Positions 46,000 to 56,824 of a stretch of 64,000 nt of DNA are shown here, piece by piece. The notes beneath the pieces are model-generated. The model was not told the DNA's origin and did no database searches. It saw nothing but the letters and a program-made list of their open reading frames with translations. This DNA comes from Micropterix aruncella (taxonomy: Eukaryota; Arthropoda; Insecta; Lepidoptera; Micropterigidae): assembly GCA_944548615.1 (NCBI GenBank), contig OX155964.1:14097087-14161086 (forward strand), given 5' to 3'. How positions within the stretch are numbered: the stretch's first letter is position 1; every line of letters begins with the position of its first letter. The translations under genes and the position numbers were made by a program.

Positions 46000-47851
46000 A
46001 TAAAGTGAAATCTACGCCCTTCAGCGTGTCTTTTGGCCTGTTACATTATACGCAAAGAAGGTTTTGTGTCAAACTATTAGCATCAGGCGAGGTCAGTGTA
46101 TCTAGATACGGTATGTTCACAACCACGGTTGTATTTTTTAGCCCAAAAATGTCGACGGTGGTATTTTTTTAAATATAGTATATTTTGGATTGCAGGAATC
46201 TGACATCATTAGAAAACTAGCAAATGCCATCGAAGGCGAGGAACCTTAAAATAGTTATTTTTCGATACATACAAAAATATTAAACAGCTTGTGAAAAACA
46301 GTGGGTTGCATGTATTTCTTATAAAAAAAACTATAAGCACAAGCATAGATTATACAATAATATAGTCAATGGTGCAGGCTAAGATACAGTGTTATTTTTA
46401 AAGACGTTTTTGTAATGAAAACTATTTTACTGGCAGAGGTGGCGGATGTCAGGCATTCCTATCCTGTTTTCTTTATCCCGCCAATATTCCCTAACATAAT
46501 ATTATACAATGCACGAGATCTAATCTAAATATGATCAGCTCGTCTCATTGATCAACAAAACACTTCGGTGAAGAAAATTTAAAAAATCGGATAACGCGTT
46601 CTTGAGATGTAGTGTATTCAGTCGCAGAAAATATATTTTTCATTTATTCGGGTGTATACTAATATAATTCAAAACGTTGTAAAGTGTTTGAGCAAAAAAA
46701 TATTGATTTCGTTTTTGGTGTATTCAATAATATGCTGGCATTAGCTTTCTGGGCAGTGAACTTGCGTAAAAGTATAGATGCAAAATTAATTCTAACCGAA
46801 ATGAAGAATGTCGGCGTTTTCTTCTTTCTTGGTGTGATGTTTGTTTTGAATGATGGCGCCCGGCCAAGTTGAAACATTTTCGATAATATAATTAAATTTT
46901 GACAAATTGTATGTTTTGTTAATTTTTTATCTTAAGAGGCCGTGCCGGCCGTGGCGGCCAAAAGCTATATGAATCATAATTTTGTGGCCTGGTTGTGAGA
47001 ACACAAAAAAGAATTTTAATACAATTATGCCGGATTTTAAAAACCCGGTCCTTAAGCTATCATTTCGCCAAAACGAAATTGGTAAATTATTTGCATATTA
47101 ATTGTAAATTATCTTTATTCTGTTACTGTTTTCAAAAAAAATAAAAACGAGCGAGATTTGTCTTCAGTTTTTGAAAAACCTAGAGATGATTCTCAATATT
47201 AAAAAAATACTATTTACACCAGCGTATGGTCTATTTGCATCGTACCGAGACAGTTTTTGGAACTTCCATACAAAAAATATAAGAAATAAATGTTTGAAAT
47301 TACGCAATTTCCAGAAATGTTATGGCCAAACATTATTTTTTTTCTATTTATTAAAGATACATTTGACTGATATAAAAAATAACATAGTGATCTTAAGTTA
47401 TTTTATTATTGTAATCTACTTTTTACTTTATAAAAAAAACTGTTCATTTGATAATTTATTATATTATAATTGAAAAGCCAAATCGACTATATTAGACGAC
47501 GCGCGAAGCCGAAATCGTCATTCATAATTGGCCACTGCCAACGGTGGGACGTATTCCTTTGTCGCCGCGGTATACCTATACATCTTTATGTATATATATC
47601 GATAGCGCGCGGGCGCGTGGCATTGCAAAAATATCAAAATTTTTAGTCGCGTCAACTCGGAAGGGAGCCTTAAAAGTTATAAAAATAATAATTATTATTG
47701 TTTTAATTGCAATATTTAACGACATATTTCACGGGGAAACGATCAATTTAATTTGTTTTGTAAAAATGAGGTACTAATGCCATCTTGAGGATTATTTTCA
47801 AGTACATTGAAGCATAAATCGATTTTGGAAATAGAGATCATAATCTGCTCG
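46000..47851. other. AT-rich stretch, no assigned gene
   Basis: Short frames on both strands at 46659-46877 overlap and have no family features. No repeat was assigned. Confidence 0.4.
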
Positions 47852-48817
47852 TAATCCGTCGGACGCCAACAGTCCCTTTAGACATTTTGCGTCGTTTGAC
47901 AGATCCGTGCTAACCGTTTCGGCCGGCCCCCATATATATTATAGAAATATATAATATACATAACTAACAATATAAATTACTAGGTAGTAGTAGTAGTAGT
48001 AGATGGAGTGGGGGGCTTGTTTCCAGCCCTTGATGTCACCTAGATTTGTAAGGTCTTTTGTAACTACCCACTGTGTGGTTAGGTCAATGGTCAGCTAGTA
48101 GCCCGGTACTTCTTACCAGTCCAAGTAGGTCACTGACCTTCAAGTTGGGCAGATCGCTGGGTTCGAGAAAGGCTCGTCCCAGTAAACTGTGTCTTTTGGC
48201 GGCGAGCCCTGGACAGCGGCCAACAATGTGTATGCTGTCTTCAGGTTCCTCGCCACATATTCGGCAATCCTTGCTCTCAGTCAAGCCAAGGTTGAATAGA
48301 TGAGCTCTAAGGGTCGTGTGTCCGGTGAGGAGACCGATAGTGGTTCTAAGGTTCTTCTTGCTCATGTCAAGTAGGGCCTTGGTTTTCTTCTGTAGTGGTT
48401 GCTCCATCATGGCTTTTGCCTGGCGACATCCCTGACTCTGTTTCCAGGAAGCCCGATGTTCCTGCTCCAAGTAGTCCCTGATGATTTTCTTACCTGTAGC
48501 GAAGGGGACCCCTACAGCTGGCTCCACTGGGCAATCCAGTGTGCCCAGTTTTGCCAGTCTGTCGGCCTCTTCGTTTCCGGGTATGCCTTGGTGACCCGGT
48601 ATCCATATTAGGGTGATTTTGTTGGATTTTCCCAATTTGTTGAGCTCCTGCATGCAGTCCCAGACCACAGAGGATTCTGTGGTGGCTTTAGCCATTAAAT
48701 TACTAGGTAACAAGAGGGAATTCACGAGAAAACGATATTGTTAGTATGTATTCACAAAATCGACCAAAACGTTGCGGCGCAGTTTTTTGCGCGCGAAAGC
48801 TGGCTTCCGAGCGGTTA
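47852..48817. mobile_element. TTAA-type MITE split by a LINE
   Basis: Left end CCGTCGGACGCCAACAGT; right end, inverted, CCGCTCGGAAGCCAGC, bounded by TTAA on the right and a mutated TAAT on the left. Removing the LINE at 47987-48695 and one 14-bp duplication leaves about 243 bases, which match the intact 236-bp copy at 61229-61464. Confidence 0.8.
47987..48695 (-). pseudogene. RNase H-bearing LINE tail, with 14-bp target duplication
   Basis: The minus strand is open from 48695 to a TGA at 48084. It contains the second half of an RNase H domain (LIWIPGHQGIPGNEEADRLA, including the conserved His and Asp). A C-x2-C...H-x4-C knuckle (CRICGEEPEDSIHIVGRC) follows, then the end LVRSTGLLADH. The 3' UTR ends in a (TAC)n-type tail (TAGTAGTAGTAG on the plus strand). 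TAAATTACTAGGTA flanks both sides (47973-47986, 48696-48709). The RNase H suggests the I/Loa/R1 group. Severe 5' truncation leaves no RT. Confidence 0.9.
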
Positions 48818-48829
48818 AATGAAGTTAGA

Positions 48830-49650
48830 TAAAAACGTGTGACGGTACAGACTAATCAAGGTCCACGCGGTTACGGTAGAATTTGTTCAGTCTTTCTCGC
48901 CAGGTCCAGAGGTGGAGTACCTCGATGACCCTCTGGTCGACGCTGAGGAGGAAATACTGATCAAGGCCAACTTTTTTCTGATATATAATTCAAGTAAAAC
49001 GTATTTTTTTTGGAAACTATAATATATTTAATATATAATGAAACTCAAATATATTTTTTAGAAACTTATATGAAACCACAGTATAAGATGGTATTTTTTC
49101 TACCAATCCGGTGGTATTTTTCCATTTTAAAATCTGGCCGAACTTGGCGAGGTTGTCACCGACCACTAAACACGGAAACGGATCTTAATGAATGCTTATC
49201 AGCGTGTTGCGATCGTATCCAATGGCGGCTGAGCGATTGAGGTTACAAGCAAACGACCTGTTTAAAAGATTAATCCATGCACTTGAAATGTATTCGTAAC
49301 TATTATTGATCAAGCCTGGTTTCATTGTCATTAGAGTAGGCTGAGGTTAGCTAGGCATACGGCTACAAAATAATACATTATCAATGTTGCGCGCGAACCA
49401 GCATCTCAGGATGTTAAAACGATCATTTTCGTTTTCGTTTTACATTTAGCGCTTTCGTTTCGTTTCACAAAAAGCATAACCAAAATACTGTATATCCACC
49501 ACTAAAACGTAGTCGCAAATGAAAATAACGAATAAAAATAATCAGGATAATAAAGTAAATGTGTTATAAAAACAAAAAAATAAGGAAACGGTATATTTAG
49601 TATATTTTTTATAATTTATAAATTCATCGACCATTTTGTAAGTATTTACC
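48830..49650. other. Non-coding stretch
   Basis: No gene assigned. A TTGCGCGCGAACC motif near 49386 is shared with the palindrome at 54269. Confidence 0.4.
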
Positions 49651-49654
49651 GTCT

Positions 49655-49910
49655 GTTTCTACTCTTCATTGTAAAATTTGTCAATGGGCGGGTTTATTGT
49701 CATACGAGGTTCTTTTACAACCAACCCGACTATAAAGTGTTTATATGTATGTGTGCATGCAACGCGTGTCGTGTTATTGCATTGGATCGAATTGACATAC
49801 AATTCCGTCAACTTTATCCCAACGTAAGTGGGGACCGAGCCGGGAAACGAACCCGGAACCTTACATTTTAATTCAGGCAACTCCGATGACTATGCCACCT
49901 GGCATCCGGA
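49655..49910 (-). mobile_element. tRNA-derived SINE, copy 2
   Basis: The head GGTTCGTTTCCCGGCTCGG (B box changed) and body (TTCACAA-equivalent ATTTGTCAATGGGCGGG, AACCAACCCGACTATAAAGT) match the family. It is more diverged than the other copies, and the tail repeat is short. Confidence 0.75.
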
Positions 49911-50054
49911 CACGTCAAGAAGCACGTACGTTACAACAGTCTTTTCTGGGCTACCTACTGATTAATACTAGCATTTACACATTAACATGCGTTAAGATAC
50001 AGTGCTGCGTGCAATGGTGTTTCTGTTATAACATTGTATAATAGCGTTACGCCT

Positions 50055-50493
50055 ATAACGGCCTGGCAACAATATAATTCAAATACCACTTTTAATATAA
50101 CACGTGTAACGTCTTACACACGAATTTTCGCGTAAAAAACGTTCACGTGTTATATAAGAATAAGAATAAGAATAAATTTATTTTCGTAAGTAATTTTCCA
50201 AAAACATTATTCACAAAGTCTGCCTAACTAGGCCGAAGCCCGTACCAAGGTAGACTCGACTAGGTCACTTGTACATTTTATATTGTGCGCACACTTATTA
50301 AAGTACCATTACTGAGCAAAACAAAAAATAAAAAATAAATGAAATATAGTAAATCTAATAACTCTAATAAATACTTAGCATAAATTTCAAGAGTTATTTT
50401 AATGATAACTAATACCTAAATTATAATCATGTTGAAAAATAAAAAAGTAATATTAAAGTGGTCATTGAATTATATCGTTGCCAGGCCGTTACA
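50055..50493. mobile_element. MITE with 36-bp TIRs split by a LINE 3' UTR
   Basis: TAACGGCCTGGCAACAATAT with AATTCAA-ACCACTTT at the left is inverted at the right (AAAGTGG, ATTGAATTATATCGTTGCCA, GGCCGTTA). The interior from 50157 is LINE-derived. Confidence 0.8.
50157..50440 (-). repeat. LINE 3' UTR, (TTATTC)n tail
   Basis: AAGAATAAGAATAAGAATAA marks the 3' end (minus orientation), followed by GCCTAACTAGGCCGAAGCCC, shared with 20220 and 29915. No coding part is present. Confidence 0.6.
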
Positions 50494-50499
50494 CAATCC

Positions 50500-51340
50500 A
50501 AAAAATACGTGGCTTTCATACGATTCATACGATGACCTGATTGTCTGATAGATAGATATATATAGATTTACAAGTGCCATACTCCAGCAATTTCGGTTGC
50601 ACCATTAGGGGTACGTGTAAGATTATTGTTTTCACTATATTATTTTCAATTGTCAGTGGCACGGATTAGTACTCTTTAGCAGTGATGATAGGTTACAGTT
50701 GCAGAGAAGTTGTGAGAAAATACTCACATTTACTAGTTTTTTATTTTATATATTAGTTTTTCATTTATCTTCGAGTGTCTCCTTCTAATTTAATTATTTT
50801 GTTATGTACCAAGTTTCTGGATTCAACGGCATTTCTGGCTTACTCTGCATGACGTCACACGTCATTACTAAATACGTCTCATATAAGCTTCATTCGTCCA
50901 AAGTTTGTAATCAGCACGCAGTCAAACCGTCTGTCACAATGCGCCATTATTACATGAACCTTGTCCTCTGTTCATTGTCAGCAACTTGCCAAATTAACAA
51001 ACGCAAACTGGATTGTCTTCGCAAACAATTTCGCCAGTCTGCCGCCAACTCGAGCTATATACTAGTGAAACGATGATTGTACCGCTTACTTTCTCAAAAA
51101 GAATAAGGAAGAGGATTGTTTTCGCGCGATTGAGTTTAATACCGTAATTCGTAAAATAGAGCGAATGCCGTAACAAACGTGTAAATAAATTATGTAGGTT
51201 AAAGAAAGTGGCTGCTTTACTTAGGATATAGGTACCTAGTTGCCAGTTTGATTGTTTCCTTCTCTACTTTTTTCATCCACTTTTCAATTCTATACTTGAT
51301 TATTTTTTCGTTATTTCATTTGTTTCTTTATTTTTTACAC
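50500..51340. other. Non-coding stretch
   Basis: A 90-codon frame at 50804-51076 has no recognisable features. No repeats assigned. Confidence 0.4.
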
Positions 51341-51344
51341 GAAT

Positions 51345-51708
51345 GCCATGTGTAAAAATGTTCATGTTTCCGTTTCTTTATTCCGCCATAACTTCTAAAC
51401 ACTCGAACCGATTTGGAATTAAGTATGTGGTAGTGTTAGAATCGTTATGTCATCCTGAGTGTCATAGGGTACATAAATTGTCCGAATAACAAATAAATAG
51501 TTGTCTAAATGTCCAAATCTTCAAATGTCAATAAATTAACATAAATATATCGTGTTTAGTGTTAAATGAATGGTCTGATTGAGGACATTCCGAAAAAATA
51601 TATTTATCTATATGGATAAATACATAAACCACGAATATTTCTTTAAAAACCGTAATAAAAATAATTATAAATACGGTAGTTCACTTTTTGTATCGGCAGT
51701 CGTGTTTT
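51345..51708 (-). mobile_element. MITE family GGCAGTCGTGT, copy E
   Basis: This is the inverted copy with both ends visible: TTTACACGAATGCC at the left and GGCAGTCGTGTTTT at the right. Internal TTATTCCGCCATAACTTCTA, CATCCTGAGTGTCAT and ATATATCGTGTTTAGTGTT match the plus-strand copies and define the family length as about 360 bases. Confidence 0.8.
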
Positions 51709-51709
51709 T

Positions 51710-53130
51710 TTAATTCCTTTTGATATATTTACTTGTGCACGATTTTGATCTTACAATGAGTGCCATTGACTAGAACAGGAGTTCCCAAGATGTGTGTCGC
51801 GGCCCGGATGCCATGAAGAGAGATTAGAAACGGACAGAGTATTACGAATGAACACGAACAAACTTGCTTGGAATTGGTAAAATAAATCGTTGGTTGATCG
51901 TAGAAAATAATGAATATGAAAAAGAACACAGTGCGCTATATTGCGTCTTTTTGGCTTATAACGTTCCTGAAATCGAATAATTCCTTGAAAATTCGAATTA
52001 ATTTAAAAAAAAATCTAAATCCTCGGGAACTAAACAAAGACGATCAAGTTAAAGTGCACCATATCCAACCAAACAAAACATTATTATCAAACAAAATTAA
52101 AAAGGTTTTAATGAATATGATATTCAAAACAATAAGCAATTAATATATTATTTTACCTATTACGACCAGAACCTTTACTCACGCCTAAAATATAAATGAA
52201 AACCATTTCCCAAGATTCCACATTCCTTTCGTTATAGCATTATCACCAAGGCGCTTGATTATTTTAATATTAAAACGTTGGACAAATGCTATAAAAATGT
52301 ATTATAATGTATGTGCCCTTGCATGTAAAGTGATTGGGAGCTGGCTTCCATTACCTACACTTTGCCCTATGGTTATTTATTCTAATATTTAGAGCAGTTG
52401 TCTTTTTCGCAATGTAAAATTAACTGTAGTAATGTAAGATTTACACTTTGATCTAATAGAGAACCAGTTTTACAGCGCGGATGATCACAAGGTTGACAGC
52501 CCAAATTATCGATAAGTAAAACTAAAAACATGTTTCGCTTTTGATTTGTGAAATAAACGGCAATTAGAAAAATCATCGCGAATTGCAAAACGAAAATCAT
52601 TGCATTGCAAACATCTATTTCATCTATTTTTTATTGCGGTTTCAGTTTTCAGGCATTGACAAGGTCGGTTGAGGTCGCTTATTCATATTTACTGTTTCTT
52701 TATAGATATACTTATGTTATTGTATTTTAACCATTGTTAATTTCGTTTTAATTTTGCATTTTTCGAGTTTTTCAGCAATTGGGTTACGAATTTTAATTAA
52801 TTATTACATCTCCTATAAATATGGTCAACGCCCCATGGCGATAACTGGCATAAAAAAGAAACACCGAGATTGTTCAAATATTGACATATGTTGAACATCG
52901 GTAAACACATTTCACCAATATTAATTTAACAAACCATTTAAAAATCGCTTCTTTCCAAAACGAATAAATTGCTTTCACTTTCGGGTAATTCACCTCACTT
53001 CAATTCTATGTAAGTTTTTAATTACATCCTAATTACTTTCGCAGGCTTTGATTAGACCATGCCGACGCTGCCATTAAAAATAATGTATTTAAAAAGAGGC
53101 ATATTTTACTGAAACTGTACCTAGATGGTT
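51710..53130. other. AT-rich stretch
   Basis: No gene is supported. The minus frame 52600-52382 (72 codons, hydrophobic start, Cys-rich end) is noted under findings. TTTACACTTTGATCTAATAG at 52440 recurs at 53785. Confidence 0.4.
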
Positions 53131-53133
53131 GCC

Positions 53134-53790
53134 AGCCAATACGTGCAAGCGTGGCCATAGAATTTGAAGTCTATGAGGTGTGTGAAGATGTTTACTGTCT
53201 ACTTTTCTAGGTTTACTGCACTTAAATGTACTTTTACTGTTTACCTTTTACTTAGGACTGTTTCCAAACTTTGAAGAATGTCGAATATCATAGGTTAGAG
53301 TAAACAAACGAATATTGAAAATTCGGCGTTTAGGACAAATAAGGTCGCCAATACGTGCTTAGCGGACCACCAGCGCGGGTATCGCAGCACAGCAGTCTTG
53401 CCACAGAAGATGCCATGTACCCAATCTCGTCTCAATCCTCCACGATAAGGTGCCTAAGCACCTAACAATGAGTCTTGCCGCAGGGCGCAAAGCCCTGCGA
53501 CGCCATATCCCGAAAGCCGGGTCAATGGGCCCGGCTCACGCGAAATCCTACGAAAAGGCAGAATGCCTAGTGGAAGACGTCACGAGCCTCTAGCAAGGCC
53601 CGTCGACAGATATTCGAAGTCGGCAAGCGTGGACTTCAGAATATAATCTATGACGTGTCGAGACGTTTACTTGCCTACTTATACTAGGTATCTGCTTAGG
53701 ACTACTTTAAAACTATAGAGGATGGTTAATAGCATAGGTTAGAACAAACAAACGAATATTGAAAAATTGGTTTATAGAACAATTTACACC
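53134..53790. repeat. Composite repeat with hairpin-rich GC core
   Basis: Direct repeats of about 170 bases (53145-53320 and 53623-53770) share GCAAGCGTGG, CTATGA-GTGT, GTTTACT, TAGGACT and ACAAACGAATATTGAAAA. Between them, 53340-53640 is GC-rich and contains self-complementary stems AGGTGC/GCACCT, GCAGGGC/GCCCTGC, AGCCGGG/CCCGGCT and GGCA/TGCC. GCCAATACGTGC flanks the first repeat on both sides. Nature unknown. Confidence 0.6.
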
Positions 53791-53799
53791 TTGATCTAA

Positions 53800-54268
53800 T
53801 AGACGAATTTTCAAATCAATCGCTTCGTGGCTCATTGTTTCGAAGTACATAGTTCCAATAAAATACAACAGATGGTGGTGTTATAAAGCTAGTTTTTGTT
53901 TTATGGTAGGTACCCATAGATCATAACATAATATGCTATTCTTCTAACTTAAATTTCTCCGAACAAGGATTTAGGTATATAAAAGCTTGAATATTAGGTT
54001 TTGTACGTATATTGTTAAATGATTGTACTTCATTATTGAGAACTATCGGAAATTAAAAGTAATGGTTCGCGGCTAATGCCCGCGCTAGCAGTGCCTCTCT
54101 GGTTGACAACCTCTGGAAAAGCCGTTGCTATAGCGATAAAATGACGTCGCCACGCGGTTTTGTTTGTTTACAAACAATCGTTTCTGTTGTTCGACATGAC
54201 AGTGAATTGTTCTTTGGATCTTCCTGAAGTCTGTGATTGAAATTCCATTTCATTATTAAACATACAGT
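53800..54268. other. Region upstream of candidate leader exon
   Basis: No coding sequence. It contains AAATGACGTCGCCACGCGG (CRE-like) near 54138. It could serve as the promoter side of the gene at 55403, but no core promoter is proven. Confidence 0.25.
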
Positions 54269-54307
54269 TTTCGCGCGCAACATATTCAATGAATGTTGCG
54301 CGCGAAA
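54269..54307. repeat. Perfect 15-bp inverted repeat
   Basis: TTTCGCGCGCAACAT (54269-54283) and ATGTTGCGCGCGAAA (54293-54307) are exact inverted copies around a 9-base loop. The site is GC-dense in an AT-rich region. Confidence 0.9.
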
Positions 54308-54344
54308 GCAAGTTTTGTCAAGAAAGCGCGAGTTTTGTCAAGCA

Positions 54345-54374
54345 ATGATGTTTGACAAAACTTCTGCTGTGAAG
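54345..54374 (+). other. Possible 5' leader exon end
   Basis: ATGATGTTTGACAAAACTTC leads to a consensus donor AAG|GTATGT at 54374/54375. Splicing to the acceptor at 55291/55292 would give a short upstream frame that stops before 55403, so it would be leader sequence for that gene. This is an inference without transcript data. Confidence 0.3.
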
Positions 54375-54540
54375 GTATGTTTCTTTTGTAAATTCGACAG
54401 TAATAACTGCTTTTCGCAGTATTTGCAAGGGCTTTGAATCCAGGATCGCAGATATCGCCGAAAACAAAATTATACTTTTAAATTATCGTGTAAATTGCGT
54501 TTAGCATTTTGAAAATATATTTATTTTGAAGAGTTCCTTC

Positions 54541-54803
54541 AAATGTTTGTTTGTTATTTATTGTGGAATTTCCCAATTGGCGGGATTATTGTCATACGAA
54601 AATCTCTTCCAAGCAACCCTATTATGAAGTGTTTATATGTACAAACGTTTACTATATATCTTGTTATTGCATTTGATCGACAGAATGGAAAATGCAATTC
54701 CATTAATTTTATCCCAACGGAAAATGGTAACCCAGCCGGGAATTGAACCCGGGACCTTACAAAGTAAGATCAGGCGACTTAACTACTATGCCATAGCAGT
54801 GTG
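54541..54803 (-). mobile_element. tRNA-derived SINE, copy 3
   Basis: The head has B box GGGTTCAATTCC and A-box-like TGGCATAGTAG. The body matches GGCGGGATTATTGTCATACG and ATTGCATTTGATCGACAGAA. It lies between the candidate leader exon and the acceptor of the gene at 55403. Confidence 0.8.
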
Positions 54804-55291
54804 AGACTTCAATGAGTGCCATATTTTCAAACCTCACAAACGAGCAACAGCTATTTTGAAAAAAAAACATGTATTGATATATCAAACCATTATCGAAATC
54901 TGGATAGGCATGCGATAAAGCTTCGTTATGAATCTCTTATGCGTTTAAATGCCATATCGTTGACATCTTGCTGACGTCACGACATTTAAATTTTCTGATA
55001 TAATTTTTAATTCGTCTTGCTGCAGTATTGAGTACGTTTTCATTGTAGATTTTGAAGAGTATGGGAGTTGATACTCTTGATACTCTTGGTTGAATTCATT
55101 AGAGAGCATTGCCCAGCTCAACATTCGTTTTTATTCGGTAATGATAAGTAAAGTAATAAATGCCTCGTCATAAATGCCTCGTCAAAGTCGACGATAGACA
55201 TCGGGCATATTGGGATATTTTTATTTACTTGCGCAATCGCCCATTACTGATTTTTCGGTATTTTTAAAATGGTCGTTTTCTTTCTTTTCAG

Positions 55292-55402
55292 ATTGGTCAG
55301 CTGCCTCAACTCCTGAAATATAATGTTGATGCTGCTCCTCGACACCGACAAGTTTGAACGTCCGCCGGAAGCCAAATCGCACCAGAAAGACACTCGCTTA
55401 AA
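55292..55402 (+). promoter_or_regulatory. 5' leader with upstream reading frame, behind a splice acceptor
   Basis: TTTCTTTCTTTTCAG ending at 55291 is a strong acceptor, so transcription starts further upstream. In the leader, ATG at 55323 opens a 27-codon frame (MLMLLLDTDKFERPPEAKSH and seven more residues) that ends at TGA 55404-55406. That stop overlaps the main start as ATGA. The frame from the acceptor into the main frame meets a TGA at 55355, so the coding region cannot extend upstream. Confidence 0.7.
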
Positions 55403-56824
55403 ATGAGCGAAAAGCTGAGAAACGTAGTGTTGGTGCTGTTGGTAGTGGTGGGAGCGACGGCGGCGGCGAGTAAAACGCTCCCCGAAGACGGGACGCTGGG
55501 AGAACTGGCCTGGAAGACGCTGCTGCGGGCCGGACAGTCCAAGGCCGGACACGAGCCGCCGCTGCCCAGCCGCAGGATCACCACCAAATCGCTGTTCATC
55601 GCCCCGCAGATCGGCATGGAGAGCGTCCCCGACTGCCCGGACGGCCACCGCGTCAACACCAAAGGCGACTGCGTCAAAGTCATCACGCTGGACCAGAACG
55701 CACACCTCGAGTTCCTGCTCCAGAAGTTGAACTCGCAGTACGCCACCGAGGAAGTCAAAGAAGAGAGCTACGATTACGACATCGAGGAAGCGCCCGAGAA
55801 CTCCGGCCCCATTCAGTTCAATATTCCGCTGCCGAGCGGGCCCAAGCCGGAGGACACCGAAGGATCCGTCGACGCTTTCGTCCTGACCAAGAAAGAGATA
55901 CAAAATGCAAACGACATCCCGGACAAATCGCAGTTTTTTCTTGTCGAGATACCTGCGATACCTACAGAATCTCCTATGGAGAATGTTCCGCAGGATGAAG
56001 TCACTGTACGCGTAGAAAATGAAACCACGACCGCCGCAAACGGCATCGAAGAAGTCGCCCTAGTGACCGAACTCGAGCTGCTGAAATTAGAGAATAACGA
56101 TACGACGCGCGATTTCGGACAACCCGAAGTGGTGGACAGCCGAATCGAAACCGCGACAGTAGCCGAATTAATCGAAAACAAAAATAACAAAACGAATACG
56201 ACCGATGTTGAAAACCCTATAACCGACATTGTCAACGACGCTAATGCGACTCCATCGAAAGACAACAAACCGACGAATGCGATTCTTCTAGACTTACTAT
56301 CATCAACGGAGCCTGACTTAAAGATGGATAATAAATTGAAAATAATGAGCGGCATCGCCGACGTTAAGACCGCAGCGAATGCAGACATTCGAGAGGATAA
56401 AAAAAGTTACGTCGACTCGGAGGTCAGCGAGTCGTCGTCCGTCAATTTGAATACTAATTCGATAAGGAGCCCGGACGTCGTGCGACCGCCGATCGAAATC
56501 AAGAAACCGATTCTCCAGAACAAAATATTAGAATACGAGGCGCTGAACAGGCAACCGTACTGGTGGCTACCGCCCGGTTGGGAGGTCAGACCGCCGAAAG
56601 AGAGGAATCATTTGATCAATTTCTGGTCGCGGTTGCCGCTCGTGACGGACGCTAGTTTCGATTACCCGTACGTGAGGCGACCGCAGCGGCACTATTTACC
56701 GTACCAGCACGCGCTGTATCCGCAGCCGCAATATCCCAAACCGGTGGCCAGCTACGATCAGCCCGTCTTCAACTACCGCACGGCCAGGCATTACCGTGGC
56801 AACAGAGAGCGCATCCAGAGATAA
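55403..56824 (+). CDS. Secreted acidic protein, FOG_N-like cysteine motif (tentative)
   Basis: 473 residues, intact, on a single exon. Residues 1-21 form a signal peptide (hydrophobic VVLVLLVVVGATAA), so the product should be secreted. Residues 75-95 carry the only two cysteines, C78 and C90, in DCPDGHRVNTKGDC followed by VKVITLD. This resembles short cysteine motifs of insect secreted proteins, including the N-terminal part of folded gastrulation; that link is weak. Residues 114-360 are acidic and Asn/Thr rich, with N-glycosylation sequons at about N206, N232, N262, N265 and N281. The tail (380-473) is rich in Pro, Tyr, Trp and Arg (YWWLPPGWEV). The start at 55403 has context TAAAATGAG and is the first ATG of this frame behind the acceptor. 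The first 400 bases are GC-rich. No AATAAA was found between the stop and the repeats at 57152. The function is not known; a secreted signal or cuticle-associated role is possible. Confidence 0.85.
   Translation: MSEKLRNVVLVLLVVVGATAAASKTLPEDGTLGELAWKTLLRAGQSKAGHEPPLPSRRITTKSLFIAPQIGMESVPDCPDGHRVNTKGDCVKVITLDQNAHLEFLLQKLNSQYATEEVKEESYDYDIEEAPENSGPIQFNIPLPSGPKPEDTEGSVDAFVLTKKEIQNANDIPDKSQFFLVEIPAIPTESPMENVPQDEVTVRVENETTTAANGIEEVALVTELELLKLENNDTTRDFGQPEVVDSRIETATVAELIENKNNKTNTTDVENPITDIVNDANATPSKDNKPTNAILLDLLSSTEPDLKMDNKLKIMSGIADVKTAANADIREDKKSYVDSEVSESSSVNLNTNSIRSPDVVRPPIEIKKPILQNKILEYEALNRQPYWWLPPGWEVRPPKERNHLINFWSRLPLVTDASFDYPYVRRPQRHYLPYQHALYPQPQYPKPVASYDQPVFNYRTARHYRGNRERIQR

Noticed and set aside
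46659..46877. Overlapping frames on both strands as a possible small gene
   Set aside because: No signal peptide, domain or splice context; AT-rich chance frames.
55244..56388. Minus-strand frames opposite the 55403 gene
   Set aside because: They are antisense shadows of a long GC-biased coding exon without their own start or domain signals.
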